64,000 bases of DNA from Toxorhynchites rutilus septentrionalis (GCF_029784135.1 NC_073746.1:252530494-252594493); one strand, 5' to 3'; shown: positions 22,620-34,358, numbered from the stretch's first letter. A program made the numbers and translations. Notes: generated by a model from the sequence alone, not told the origin.

Positions 22620-24850
22620 CAAGTTTGTCCTATTCCGGCGAAGGCGCGTAGTATTCCGCGACATCTGCTTTCTTCAATCACGTATAATTGTACCGCTGCG
22701 GGCATCGGTACCGAACGCTATCAGCAACGGAGAGTTTTGGACGTATCTTATCCATCAGTAGGAAGTAGTCTGAATCAAAATTAGTGCTTCGATAAGTTCT
22801 GACGTCAGTTATGTTCGAGAAGTCCACCAATCATCTAGTAACAAAACTGTCTCAACAAGAGCATCGTTATTTGACTACAACTTCCTCCCTCCGACTTGTT
22901 AAAATCCATCTGCCATAGAAAGAAAACACATCATCGACACATCAGAACAGCTGAGAACCAGCGATGGAACGCAACAGCACGAAAAACGCATTGCAAATTA
23001 TCATCAGTCCTATGCACAAAGCAGGAACATCACCCATTACGAAAATTGCTATCTAACGAACAATGCATGGGTACAGCGAGTATCAACATTTGACTCAAAA
23101 CATCTTGGAATAAAAATTGAAAAAAAAAACAAAAAACAAACAAATTGTAATACAAAAAAAAGAATAGCCGGTGTAACACAAAGCGCAAAACACATAGAGT
23201 TAGACACAAGACTACAGAAATGAAGCAGACACGTAGTTGCTGAGGTATAACCACGTTGGACGAGAAAGTCCGAACAAAAGAAAAAAAGTTCACATGTACA
23301 AGGTCTCGGACCAGTTTCGGTACCAATATTTCTCGGTGGAGCGCGAAATGACGAAAGCTGGCCGAGACAAACTAATCTGTTTATCCGTGTTTATGTTTAG
23401 ATGTAATCAACTAAATATAAACCATATGCAAAAATAAAAACACAGTGTAATAGGGCCTCCTAAAACCAACACACGGCAAGCTGTAAGCACGGGTTAGGGC
23501 ACATCAGGCGATGCGAGCGAGACAGAGAGAGAAAGTGCCGTTCTGGATTAATTATCCGGATTTTGTAGGCACTCTCTGCCGATGTGTTCCCTTCCTACAA
23601 TAAAGTTATACACATTATTATCATTATTATTACAGAATTATTATTATTCGATACATATGTGTAACATCCACCAGAGCGAATAGAATTACATAGATCTGGC
23701 AACTGCCCATCTCACCAACTCATCGAATAGGAACATAACCGAATAAAAGTTCTGTCATTTCAACAAGCCAGCCATTGGGGTACAAAAGAAGCCCTTTAAA
23801 ATATCTAACCAACAAAGTGAACCACTACCATTAAGTCAGTCATCTAACGGACAATTTGGGGTTTGAGGGAAGGGGGTAACTAGAATTGCTAAACAGGACG
23901 TGAGTCTCTAAGGTTTTTTTCATACAATCTTCGAACGAAGTAAAACGAAATTATCCTAAAATAAAACGGTGTACAAAGCTACCAAATTTTTAAAATATTA
24001 TTCTCACCAATGAAATCGCTAATAGAAAGAGAAAAAGTATTAATTTTCAAGCAAACAGAGAGTAGGAAGTAAATTCTTCGAATTTTTTAACGAATTTGAT
24101 ATCCAGAACAATATCAGAGAGTCACATAAAGATTCATAATTTTATCCAGCCGTTTTATTTGAATTGATAAACACAGAGAAGATTTATTCTAGTATTACAA
24201 ACAAAAATGGAATCAGAGATTTTTCTAGACTGAGATCTGCGAGAAAAGGAACATATTCGGGGAAGCTTAGCGCAAAGGAAGCAACTGGAGTGAATGGAAC
24301 GAGAGGATGAGAACGAAAGAACGAAAATAGAGACGAGAGAACGCGAGCATGAAGAAACATCAAATACGAAGCATAACTAAAATAATACTGTTGATCTTGA
24401 GTGAGTGGGAATAACAAATAAAGAATAAAATTGTTTTAAGTGTATTGAAACAAATAAAATGAACAATAAATCATGAACACACACAGAAATCCTTTTTCTT
24501 CAAATGCATATCACAGAAACAGATTCTAAATCGGTACCGGTGCCGTGACTAGAAAACGGTACCGAACGAAAATTTAGTGGTCAAACCCAACATAGCTGTA
24601 ATGGGTGCTTTTATAGAGGCATAAAACTCAAATGTGTGACAACTGTCACTTGTTTTGTGTATAATTTAATTTGCCATTTCATTATGAATAGGCTGAGCCC
24701 TGAAAAACGCCAGCAAATTGTGCTGATATTTACGAGAACCATATTCGAAAAAAATCTTCGTGCCTTTTATCCATTTTACGGTCGACATAATGACGACCGC
24801 CAGAACAATTATTTCGAGCAACTATGGATTGTTTACGCATAACTCATACT
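22620..24850. other. intergenic, largely unrecognised
   Basis: No gene found. 23527-23580 can fold into a hairpin: AGAGAAAGTGCC pairs imperfectly with GGCACTCTCT around a GGATTAATTATCC core. It is followed by AATAAAGTTATACAC at 23599 and ATT-rich sequence, so it could be an LTR or transcript end. Confidence 0.4.
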
Positions 24851-24854
24851 CTAC

Positions 24855-25049
24855 AGCCGGGTTCAGACGGTGCGAGTAAGCATACGAGTAGGTCTAGTCA
24901 GTTACTGCAGTGCAGCTACTCACACCGTGTGAACACATCATGCCAGTTAGTGTCATGTGTAATCCGGCGTGCGAGCTACTTCAAAGTTTTTTGAATTCAC
25001 TCGCACTCGCAACTCTCAAAACGTCAAAAACAGAATTTAGCCTCCGAAT
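24855..25049. repeat. possible older MITE terminus
   Basis: CAGCCGGGTTCAGACGGTGC (24855) and CGTATAAATGGGCCTTACAG (to about 26177) may be the ends of an older element, with CTACTCACACCGTGTGAAC and CTCACACTGTGTGAACG motifs near each end, into which the 25050-26029 element inserted. The ends match only weakly. Confidence 0.35.
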
Positions 25050-26029
25050 CAGGGATGCCAAATGTAAAGACATGTCTCTATTTTTAAGGTATTTGAAAAT
25101 ATGCGAAGATATTTATAGACTTGAAAATTATTGGAAAAACAAATAAAACCCTCATAGTTTCTAAACGAAATCGTTGTTATTTTGATATGCACGCTGGCTG
25201 GGCACGCTTTCTTTTTGAGATAGCTTTCTTGAGAATCTCTAATATAGAATCATTATCAGGCATAATTTTAATTCAAAATTTACTCACAACTTGCAAAGAA
25301 AGTATTGTTCTAAAAACATAATACACATCCGATTTTAAAAAGTACATTTTCATTCATTATTTCAATTTTGACGCGTATTTATTCCACCTGCAAATCTACC
25401 ATCATTTTTATTTCAAAAATTGGTACACGAAGCTGCTGGCAAGGCAAACTAAATAAAATTTAAAAAAAATCTTTTAGGTTGTCATTTATAGCATCACATA
25501 CTTCCGGAATTATCTTAGCTATGAATGCTTTCGAGATTCTAAAAAATATCGACAACAATCTGAACGATATTCCAGAAGCAAGGCACATCAATGTCGTTTT
25601 TTAATTTCACTCTTGCAGGTATAGCATCCCTCATGAGTGTATCTTGGCGTTGTATTTTTGGACCAATGGAATCCAACAGTGTTTCCTCTAATTCAGGTGT
25701 TTTTCTCAACACTGCTCTGTACTCCAGAGGATCATCATCAAAGAGTTCCTTCCATATTTTTTTTATTGCTCCTTTTCCTTGCATTCAATTCCTGGCCCAA
25801 ATCATTTCGCCTTTCTGCTTTTTCGGATAGTACCTTCAGTTCGAAGAAATTCAGCACAAAGTATTTTTATTATAAAATTGTGCAACTAAATAAAATATAT
25901 TCATCTGAAAACCTGAGACGAATACTGCCTATAGAGAAGTCGAATTCAGATCAATCATCTGTCAAATTCGGACCTGATTGCTGTTTCTGACTATTTGATG
26001 GACATTTCAAAAATCATCTGGCATCCCTG
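25050..26029 (-). mobile_element. PIF/Harbinger-type remnant with CAGGGATGCCA ends
   Basis: Inverted ends CAGGGATGCCAAATGT (25050) and ATCATCTGGCATCCCTG (to 26029) enclose about 980 bp containing a Harbinger-like protein fragment. A solitary right end of the same type (ATCACCTGGCATCCCTG) occurs near 20036-20052. The target duplication is not clear. Confidence 0.55.
25539..25784 (-). pseudogene. Harbinger transposase (HARBI1-like) N-terminal fragment
   Basis: The 81-codon frame contains TLLDSIGPKIQRQDTLMRDA followed by IPARVKLKNDIDV. This pattern (F/L-L-x-x-I-x-P-x-I-x-x-x-D-T-x-x-R-x-A-I-x-x-x-x-K-L) is found at the start of HARBI1-like transposases, just before the DDE nuclease. The catalytic domain itself is missing and the frame ends in unrelated AT-rich sequence. 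It lies inside terminal repeats of its own, so it is probably an internally deleted element. Confidence 0.7.
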
Positions 26030-28199
26030 GTAAGCCAATGCTGCAGTATCTAGTTTCGCGTCAGCATCTCACACTGTGTGAACGGACAAGGCGAGTCAAC
26101 CAATTGTCAAGCGAGTTCACCGGGTCAGTAGCTACTAATTCTCAAGTCAGCTACTAGCAACGTATAAATGGGCCTTACAGCAGGGTTTCTCAAAGTCGAT
26201 TTCGATTTCCCAGGGGTCGACAGAAACGAAAATTGATTTTGGGGGTCGACGGAGTCTGAATAACGACCCCTATGAAAAATCACAAGTTCTCATTTGAAAT
26301 ATTCAAGATGCTCCATAAGTTTCTGATCGATTCTGTAAAATTTTCTGAAATAAATCTGTATATCTGTATTTTTAGCAAAAAACGGCCAATGGAAAGAAAG
26401 GTTTATTTTCATTTTTAATTTATTGTTTTTATTTATGGTTTGCTTAAGTCGTATCAATATAACAAAATAAATCATAAAAAAAGTTTTCTTATAATAAATT
26501 GTATGATGTTTGTACATGGTTTTGTTCAACTTTGCTTTTCTTAAATTTTCCGTCAATTTCATCCTTGACGCTTCTCCTTGAGCCGATACATAGTTCTTTG
26601 CTTTTGAAATAGAATCCATCAATGTGGAAGCCAACCGATTTCAGATGTGGAAGCCAACCGATTTCAGAACTTTGTTTTGTTGGAATTGTGAAGCAAGAAT
26701 ATTCACTCAACACACGCTGATGAATGCAGGGTGACGATTTCAACTTGATTAAAACAATATCAATAATGTTGCCCTTCTGACCTTCTGACAAAACTTTCAA
26801 AAGAAAATTTAAGCAGAAGAGAACATTCACAGTTTCCGCATTCGTCAAAATTATCACAAAAACTTCAAGACCATGTTATATTATCATATGTAACTCACTT
26901 GGATGCATTACACAAGAATTTTACTCAAATGTTTTTAGATCTTCAAAATTTTATAATTCCTCAATGGATAATAAATCAGCACTATATAACATCCATGGAA
27001 TGAGCCAAGGTGATAATGCAAGAAAAGTTGATTATCATCAGCACAGATGAGGCAGGAGTACACTGCCCGTAGGAGACGTAAGCGACAAAATGAACAAAAT
27101 CGACTTTTTCACTGTTTCGCATTCTACACAATGTAATACGTTTGCTGAACATGCAAACAAACATTTTTTGTACGAAAACATTTGAACAATTCTGAAAAAA
27201 ACGTTTCCGAAAAATCACTGTTTGTCCGCATAACAGACGTAATTCCATACAGCTTTCATACATCATTCGAAAATCAACAAGTGTCAGTATTATGTGCTAT
27301 AAGATAAATCTACATTTGAATCACATTCTTTGTAGAGTCCAAACATGTCTGTCACGATAGTGTCTTATTACTTAGTGTTTCTAATAGATGAATATAAGAA
27401 ACCATTGAAACGCTGCTCATATAATTACTATTTTCTTTACACGGTGAACAAAGAGAAGCAATTGTGTTTTTAATGTTATAATTACCTAAATTTCTGCATT
27501 TGAATCTTCAAATAGATAATGAAACAATCAGATCAGTAGTAAAATTAAAATAATATTGGTTCTTAGCATTATAACTCCTCGGATTCAACATTGAATTATT
27601 CCACATACTCAGCGTTTACTCATACCGTTGGAGTAAGTCACTTCACCATCTTTATGCGATTGATCGTGATATCGGTAAATCATGTTGCTAAAATTACCAA
27701 CATTGCAGATTGCCTTTACAAATTCAATTGATTGAAAAAACACGAACCTGCTGTTCCTCTCATATCCCAGAGTATTCTTCAGAAAAAAGTACTATCATAG
27801 ACTCGCAACAAATCAAGAGCACCTTTTCCAGACATTTCACTAAATTTCTTCCAAATATTTTAAATTTTATCCTATAACAACTATTATCGGAGTTGTAAAT
27901 ACTAACGCTACAAACAGAGCAACCTGGTGATTACGTATAGCTATGCGAACAAATGTTCATTGAAACGATTGATTGTCCGCATAAATAGACGTAAGCATTT
28001 TTCCGAATCACCTAGGCCCTCGTTTTGCCGATAATATCCTTCCACTGGATAGATCATTTCACCGGAAATTTGCATAGTTATGCTTGTAGGTCAAAAAACA
28101 ACAAAAATGCGTTTTCCCAACACTAATGGTGTTGTCGATTACGTCTCCTATGCAATCATGGGCAGTACAACCAAGGTTGTCATGTGTTCTAGTTATAAT

Positions 28200-28418
28200 C
28201 CCCTTTATTCCGCGCGGCGAGTGAGGTGAGATGGCTCAAGTCACTTCATTCCTGCAGGCGAATGGCGTGAATATAGTTTGTCACTAGGTGAGATTTGAAT
28301 TCGTGTCCTCATATGTTATCGACTCGGGTATCAAAAAGAAATTGAAAAGTAATGTAGCTTCCACAATGAAGCGAGGAACTTTGCTATCTCACGTCACTCG
28401 CCGCGTAAAATAAGGGGG
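28200..28418. mobile_element. palindromic MITE with CGCGGCGAGTGA ends
   Basis: The ends CCCCTTTATTCCGCGCGGCG (28200) and CGCCGCG...AATAAGGGGG (to 28418) form an imperfect inverted repeat of about 35 bp, including GCGGCGAGTGAGGTGAGAT. 219 bp, non-coding. Confidence 0.75.
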
Positions 28419-28784
28419 AATATTCTATAAAAATTCTATAAAAATATCTTCTCGTTTTTCCATCATCATACTTTGTCGAACAAGGCTTCATTATGGTTAC
28501 AAACAACGCGAAACCGAAAGAACCATTTGAAAATAAACAAACGCGGAGCTTTAAGACTTTAACTAACCAATATTGAACCGTATTTTAATATTTTGGTAGT
28601 TGTGGATAGATTGGATTGCGATTTGAGTGTTTTTATAGGTTGTGAATAATTTATATTAATAATTATTTAATAAAATCAATATTTACTATTTTTTTCTCTA
28701 TTTATTTTGTTGAATATGATGAGAAAATATTTTTTTCCTGTATTATACTGACTTTCAACATATTTGGCTGGTTTGTCACATTAC

Positions 28785-28890
28785 ATCAATTTTTTTGGAA
28801 GAATGTCGGGAGTATGAATTGAACTTGTGACCTTTTGCGCGAGAGGTACGGATGTTACCACTACGCCAGACCGCCTCCGTGAGAAAATAA
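28785..28890 (-). mobile_element. tRNA-derived SINE head
   Basis: On the minus strand: GGTCTGGCGTAGTGGTAACA (A box) and GGTCACAAGTTCAATTC (B box), followed by ACTCCCGACATTCTTCC and then AT-rich sequence. It resembles a tRNA over the D and T arms but lacks a pairing acceptor stem, so it is a SINE and not a tRNA gene. Different family from the two others in the window. Confidence 0.7.
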
Positions 28891-29058
28891 TGTAAAGTTT
28901 ATTCATTGAACCAACTGCAATGTTTTCAAATTGATAATTCAGTAAGTAAGAAAACAAAACTAAAGATAGGATTTTCAAAAAAAAATGGCTATGGGGGTCT
29001 AAGGTGTGACTTAATTCTGGAAAAGGGGTCTCTTGCCCAAAACAATTTGAGATCCCTG

Positions 29059-30050
29059 CTCTACAGCAATGGTGCCCAAGTGTATGTAGTGTGCGGTCCC
29101 GAATAAGATTTGTCATCATTGCCGCGAGCCGAAATGATTTTTTCCCCACTATAAATTACAATAAAATGTAAAATTGATTGAATAAAATGTGGATTTGACT
29201 TTCTATGGCTCACTACAGCATTGACATTAGAAAGCATGGAGTTGAAATACCCAATATGGCAATAAATTCTGTCAGTCGATCGAGAGTTAATAGCTCAAAA
29301 ACAAATAAAACAAAAAGATAGAATTTTTATTGAAATTGTAAAAGTATCTAAAATTAACATTTTCGACAAAGTTATGCGCAATTGTTGTAAATGCTGTAAA
29401 TCCAAGCTATAAATCACGCAAAACACGACTCACACTGCTCTTGGAAAATTCATACCGACTGCTAGACACGTTTTTTGCGAAGAGAACGGCGCCGAACGGG
29501 TTCACGCGTGGAATAGACGAAATTATTTTGCCGTACCAACCTCGAACGCCCCTCTCATGTTCTATCTTCCACATCAACTGTTCCTTCCCAGTTTCATATA
29601 TTTTCGAGCGGTTATGGACCCGATGTGGACCGAATGTCACAAAGTACTATAAAAGTACTGGATTAAAGCTCCTCTCTCACCCCCGCATGAAGGACTGTCT
29701 ATAGTTTGAACTATAAAAGTACGCGATAACTGGTGCTGAGCGAAATGGCATCACTGCAGCGATTGCCTTCCCTCTCTCGCATTGAACTGTCATTCAGATA
29801 AACAAAAACGAGAGAAGTGAATGGATTAAACAATTTGCTTGAGTAAGTATGTTTTTCTTTAATTAATGTTTAATATTGATGTCTTTTTCTTTGAATTGCA
29901 GCTAACAGAAATTCGAGGAATAAAATAATGGGTTGATTTTAACGATAATAGTACCATGTACTATTCCTACGCAATAGTGCGGAATAAGTTCCAGTTGTGT
30001 TTCCTTGTGTATAGAACCCGCGATTAAGTGTGTGTCAATAGCAACTTGGT
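29059..30050. other. intergenic, nothing firmly recognised
   Basis: No coding exon identified. A short direct repeat TATAAAAGTAC(T/G) is found at 29649 and 29712, the first inside the near-palindrome AGTACTATAAAAGTACT. A possible splice acceptor TTGCAG lies at 29896, but no gene could be attached. Confidence 0.4.
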
Positions 30051-30058
30051 ATGTATAT

Positions 30059-30335
30059 TGTGCACCCGTGGCCGAGTGGTTAGCGTCATAACTAACATGC
30101 CGGGTGTTCGGGTTCGATTCCCGTTCTGGTCGGGGGAATTTTTCGTCAAAGAAATTTCCTCCGACTTGCACTGTGATCACGCGTATTCTAGAGCTTGCCA
30201 CTCAGAATGCATTCAAGGCGTGTTATTTGGCATAGAAATCTTAACTAAGTACTAATAAAAATGACGCAAGTAATACTACGTTGAGACGGCGAAGTTCCTC
30301 TAGGAACGTTAGTGCCATTGAAGAAGAAGAAGAAG
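30059..30335 (+). mobile_element. Feilai-type tRNA-derived SINE, copy 1
   Basis: The head is GTGGCCGAGTGGTTAGCGTC (A box) and GGGTTCGATTCCCG (B box). The body contains TTGCACTGTGATCACG and TAGAGCTTGCC, then ACGTTGAGACGGCGAAGTTC and a (GAA)n tail. It is flanked by an 8-bp target duplication ATGTATAT (30051-30058 and 30336-30343). Feilai is the abundant SINE of Aedes aegypti; the name is assigned from memory of its tail and head. Confidence 0.88.
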
Positions 30336-31272
30336 ATGTATATCTATTGAATATGTGCAATAAATTATTAAATGAAATGCATTTCATTTCAGAGTACGCC
30401 CCAGTTGTGGAAAAGCTTCTGTTGCTATGGCTCCAATTACCGAACCTCAAATTTGCCGGAGTAGAACCCGTATCTGTATTCAACGATTGTATTAAACACA
30501 CTCTTCGCTAATGCTATCAACATCCAGGATATGAACAGGAATAAATAGGAATGTTCAGGTAAAACTCACTTGCACAATTTATAATAATCAATACATTTAT
30601 GTCTACATTTACTTTTTAGTGAAAATTTGATTCATCCACACCGGTGAACCAAAATGTTCTCTCTGAACGGTGTAGCATATAATTTGTTCAAAAGAAAATT
30701 TGGTTCGCTCATTATATAGTGCTTTTATCTATTATAACTGTAGTACAGCCTTGTATTAGTATTGATGTAAATAAACCAGCATTGTAAATAAATTAAATAA
30801 TTTCCATCGCCGGTTTTTTAAATGTTTGTTTCAACTTTCATGAAAACAAATACCACCATAATGAGGGTTGAGCAGTTTTTCAATCGGTCGACGCGGTGCC
30901 AGATTGGCACAGGTTTGGCTCGAAATTGGTTGTCGAATACGAAGGGTAGGTCGACAAAATCGTTGCAAAATGGCACGATATCAGTACCGTTGTCGACACC
31001 ATTTGTTGGGACCAATCTGGCACAACAATGTAGAGTGGGTTTGTACCGGATCGTTCAGTGATAGAAAGCAATTATGACAGTTCGTAGATCTGTTTCGTCG
31101 TCTTTCTGCACTTAAACTTATGGCTATACTAGGAACAAACATACTTCAACGCCGTTACGATTTCATTTAGGCGACTTTATCCAGGTCAGCTTGGATGCCA
31201 GGAATTTTCCAAATGATCATCAGTTATATTGTCATCGACTTTGATTTCACTTTTTCCATAACGTAAAACAAT
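30336..31272. other. intergenic with short inverted repeat
   Basis: Around 30890-31030, GCCAGATTGGCACAGG and its partner GGGACCAATCTGGCACAAC give an imperfect inverted repeat enclosing GTCGAC-containing motifs. It is probably a degraded MITE. Nothing else recognised. Confidence 0.45.
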
Positions 31273-31274
31273 TA

Positions 31275-31608
31275 CAGTAGAACCCCGATTATCCGCGAGC
31301 GGATGATCCGCTGTGTGGATTATCAGCGAAAGCGAGGTCCATATTAATTCTTTAGAGCTTCCCGAAATTTATCAGTGAGCGGTAGGCTCTTGTTTTCTTT
31401 TGGTCATGGCTTCCATATTAACCGACCACTGGTATATATGACCTTACAGATGAATAGTTTAATGATTTCTGTATTGTTAAAATATAGTTTTCATGCTGAT
31501 TTTTTTTATGTTTTCACCTCATTTATAGTTTTTAATTGCATTATCCGCGATTTTCGTTATCCGTGGTGACCTTGCCAGACTATTCCGCGGATAATCGAGG
31601 TTCTACTG
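31275..31608. mobile_element. pogo/Tigger-like MITE (GATTATCCGCG ends)
   Basis: CAGTAGAACCCCGATTATCC (31275) and GGATAATCGAGGTTCTACTG (to 31608) are the inverted termini, with TA on each side (31273-31274, 31609-31610). TTATCCGCG motifs repeat internally. One end of a related copy survives at 47224-47267. Confidence 0.82.
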
Positions 31609-31732
31609 TACTCACAATTGGTTGTGGCTCCAAACGAAGAAGCAATAAAAAAGACGGTTGGGTAATGTCGGAGACATAACCGGAGTGACGTAGGACTATA
31701 CAAAGAGGACAGCTTTTGTTAAATATATATTA

Positions 31733-33002
31733 GGCTGTCAAAAAAGTCCTGCGGTATTTTTTTTTAATTTTCATTTGTTCATAAAATTAGTTACAATCAT
31801 CTGTTTTAAGTCAAATATGCGCCGTTTTGTTCGATGACTTGTTCCCAACGAGATGCCAACTTCGTAATACCCCTGTTATAGAAGCTCGTTTCCTTATTGG
31901 CAAAAAACTCGGATAGCCAATTTTCACAGGCCTCTTTTGTGGCTAACTTCTGACTACCTAGCTCGTTCGCCATGGACAAAAACAGGTGGTAGTCACTTGG
32001 TGCAAGGTCCGGACTATACGGCGGATGCAAAAGAACCTCCCATCCGAGCTCCCGGAGCTTCTGGCGCGTCACCAAAGAAGTGTGTGGCCTGGCGTTGTCC
32101 TGATGGAAGACAATGCGGCCTCTGTTTATCAAAGATGGCCTCTTCTTCATGAGTGATACCTTCAAGCGGTCCAGTTGTTGGCAGTACAGGTCCGAATTGA
32201 GCGTTTGGCCATAGGGAAGCAGCTCATAATAGATTATTCCTTGACAATCCCACCAAACACACAGCAGAACCTTCCTTCCTTCCTTGGCCACCGTCTGAGC
32301 CGCTTCAGCGGGCTTCGACCACGACCGTTTGCGCTTCACGTTGTCGTAAGTGACCCACTTTTCATCGCCAGTCACCATCCGCTTCATAAACGGGTCGATT
32401 TTGTTGCGATTCAGCAGCGATTCACATGCGTCGATACGGTCAAAGATGTTTTTTTGCGTCAACGTGTGTGGCACCCATACATCGAGCTTCTTTGTGAATC
32501 CAAGCTTCTTCAAATGGTTAATAACGGTTTGATGACTTATCCCCAGCTCTTGGCCGATGCTACGGCTGCTACTATGCCGGTCTTTCTCGGGTAATTCAGC
32601 GATTTTGTCGCAATTTTCGACGACAGGCCTTCCGGAGCGTGGCGCATCTTCGACGACCTCTACACCAGAACGAAAACGTTGAAACCATCGTTGTGCGGTG
32701 GAAATGGAAACTGTATCGGGTCCATAAACTGCACAAATTTTATTGGCAGCTTGAGATGCATTTTTGCCTTTGTCATAGTAGTACTGTAAAATATGTCGGA
32801 TTTTCTCTTTATTTTGCTCCATATTTGCGACACTATAACTCACGAACGACTTAACCAAACAAAACACTGTCAAGGACTATATTATAGCGCGCAAAAATAC
32901 CTTTCCAACAAGCTATAGTATGACTCGATACAATGAATACAACTAGAACTACGCGCTTACAACGACACCTCGCGGAAATACCGCAGGACTTTTTTGACAG
33001 CC
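31733..33002 (-). mobile_element. complete mariner transposon
   Basis: 1270 bp with perfect 27-bp terminal inverted repeats (outer sequence GGCTGTCAAAAAAGTCCTGC). It is flanked by TA at 31731-31732 and 33003-33004 and carries an uninterrupted transposase gene. A second copy at 1-602 is nearly identical over the shared part, which argues for recent movement. Confidence 0.96.
31806..32822 (-). CDS. mariner transposase (DD34D), intact
   Basis: The frame is open for 355 codons from an upstream ATG at 32873, but homology of the N-terminus and the second copy favour the start at MEQNKEKIRHILQ (32822), giving 338 residues. Numbering from the upstream ATG: N-terminal helix-turn-helix DNA-binding region about 20-125, WVPHTLTQKN linker at 133-142, catalytic Asp170 (VTGDEKW), Asp259 (FHQDNARPH) and Asp294 (YSPDLAPSDYHLF). 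Exactly 34 residues separate the last two, the mariner DD34D signature. Motifs resemble the mellifera/capitata subfamily. No frameshift or stop is present and all known key residues are kept, so an active enzyme is possible. It would bind the 27-bp ends and insert at TA. Confidence 0.96.
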   Translation of the reverse strand: MEQNKEKIRHILQYYYDKGKNASQAANKICAVYGPDTVSISTAQRWFQRFRSGVEVVEDAPRSGRPVVENCDKIAELPEKDRHSSSRSIGQELGISHQTVINHLKKLGFTKKLDVWVPHTLTQKNIFDRIDACESLLNRNKIDPFMKRMVTGDEKWVTYDNVKRKRSWSKPAEAAQTVAKEGRKVLLCVWWDCQGIIYYELLPYGQTLNSDLYCQQLDRLKVSLMKKRPSLINRGRIVFHQDNARPHTSLVTRQKLRELGWEVLLHPPYSPDLAPSDYHLFLSMANELGSQKLATKEACENWLSEFFANKETSFYNRGITKLASRWEQVIEQNGAYLT

Positions 33003-33638
33003 TAATATTTTTTACACACTTTCTCAATTTTTTCTCACTATCTTTCAGTTGATTTTTGATTTTTTTTCTGAAGGCTTTGTACTTATTAAATTTGAGAGAA
33101 ATTGAGAAGCGTATAGCACTCGTGAGTTAACACGACTCATGCGTGCCACAAATGTAGCGTGGTGGTGCGCATATTGAGTCGCAGTTTGGTGTAAATAACG
33201 TGCCACTCGCATACAATGTCTGATTCACACAGAGTTGCGCGATAAATTTATTTACTAACACAATCACCCGACCGGCACAACCATATAGTGTCAGACTCCC
33301 GGCGCTACATGAATGTTCACCAACACAACCATCATAGCCGGCACGACAAGCACGAGAAACTGTGATTCAGCCACAGCGTCACGCGAGTCGTGTCTCACGA
33401 GCGCTGGGCCATCTCGCGTCTCCTCGTCAATTTGCGCCGTTCTATCTGTTTTCATTAGCCACAAAAACAAGCGCTATATCGCGCCAAGTTACTCGCGCTA
33501 TACGCGTCTCAATTTGCGCCTGGCCTTAGCGGTACACGCTCACAGTATAGAGACAAAACGGCAGACTCAGCCAAAGGGGCGAGTCCAACGAGACGAACGA
33601 ATGAGCGTTAAAAGGCAGCGATGGCAAAAAAATACATT
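33003..33638. other. intergenic
   Basis: No family recognised. A 223-codon open frame crosses 33313-33984 on the plus strand, but it runs through a retroposon insertion and has no domain, so I do not call it a gene. Confidence 0.5.
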
Positions 33639-33691
33639 AGAGGCGAATGAACTGCAAAGTTTAAAGTCTCTTAAAAACAAAGAAAGAAAAG
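33639..33691 (+). mobile_element. ultra-short retroposon-like insertion, 53 bp
   Basis: It begins AGAGGCGAATGAACTGCAAA, closes a stem with GTCTCT and ends in an A-rich tail (AAAAACAAAGAAAG). It is flanked by an 11-bp duplication AAAAATACATT (33628-33638 and 33692-33702). It has the same 5' start and length as the insertion in ETHE1 intron 1 (52576-52628). Confidence 0.75.
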
Positions 33692-33748
33692 AAAAATACA
33701 TTCATTACGATTTGTTCGCTCGTTGGGTTCACATGAAGGCTAAAAAGG

Positions 33749-33764
33749 GTCCTTTTCAGGATCA
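33749..33764 (+). promoter_or_regulatory. histone-type 3' stem-loop candidate
   Basis: GGTCCTTTTCAGGATC folds as a 6-bp stem (one G-U pair) with a TTTC loop, matching the histone mRNA 3' stem-loop consensus. The DNA downstream (GCGATTGCATTTGCCACTCG, about 33848-33867) reappears beside the H2A relic at about 34537, so it may be part of another histone-derived relic. No coding sequence was recognised upstream. Confidence 0.4.
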
Positions 33765-34358
33765 CAAAATTATCTTCAATCTAAAGAGTTTATTGTTTTG
33801 TTGTCACTCGATATCCCCATCTTGTTCGGCTAAACCTTTCTGTTTAGCGATTGCATTTGCCACTCGCCTCAGCTTTCACAGTTGGAAAATTTCTTCCCAT
33901 CCAGCTTGTGACATATTTTACAGTAAATTACATTCAATGCAACGTACCGAAGCGCCACTCAGTGTCGCATTGGAGGCGATTTGAACCTGTAATTGAACAT
34001 TTGCGATGACAGTGGTACAGTGTCGACTTTCAATGTGCGGTCATAATTTGGATCTCTATGTTTACAAAAATGTCCAACTAAATAAGTCGCATTACATGTC
34101 CGTCCAATTAGCTAAATGTCGAACTAATTGTAAATTACTGTACTTTCAATCTGGAAACAATTTAAGAGTTGGTGAAAATTGAATAATCTTGAAAGTCCCC
34201 AACTATCAATAAGCTCAGAACTACTGCCAAATTCACATACTCATCAGATCCTGGCAAACAAATTATGAAAACATCAATTTGTGTTTTATTATTATTTTGG
34301 ATAATGTTTTAGAACGCATTGAACTTTATTTCCTAAACTCTTTTTTGGAAGGTTTAAT

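Larger units (their letters stand above)
26178..29058. mobile_element. hAT-like element, about 2.9 kb
   Basis: The left end is CAGGGTTTCTCAAAG (26178); the right end is TTTGAGATCCCTG (to 29058). The flanking octamers CCTTACAG and CTCTACAG agree at 6 of 8 positions, compatible with an old 8-bp hAT duplication. The right 75 bp match the right end of the element at 995-1703. Two overlapping minus-strand frames (26857-26489, 26634-26290) have no recognised transposase motif. A MITE (28200-28418) and a tRNA-derived SINE (28785-28890) are nested inside. Confidence 0.45.

Noticed and set aside
25591..25990. Plus-strand frames of 79 and 117 codons
   Set aside because: They overlap the Harbinger-like fragment on the other strand, which has recognisable motifs.
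29896..29935. TTGCAG acceptor-like site as evidence of a gene
   Set aside because: No coding sequence or donor could be paired with it.
30063..30140. tRNA-like sequence as a true tRNA gene
   Set aside because: A and B boxes are present but there is no pairing acceptor stem. It is the head of a Feilai-type SINE with target duplication; the same applies to 45740-45815, 10395-10460, 28800-28885 and 63690-63755.
31937..32854. Plus-strand frames of 60-139 codons over the mariner
   Set aside because: Antisense shadows of the intact minus-strand transposase; the same at 243-449.
33313..33984. 223-codon open frame on the plus strand
   Set aside because: It runs through the 53-bp retroposon and a histone-type stem-loop and has no domain or codon pattern of a gene; probably chance.
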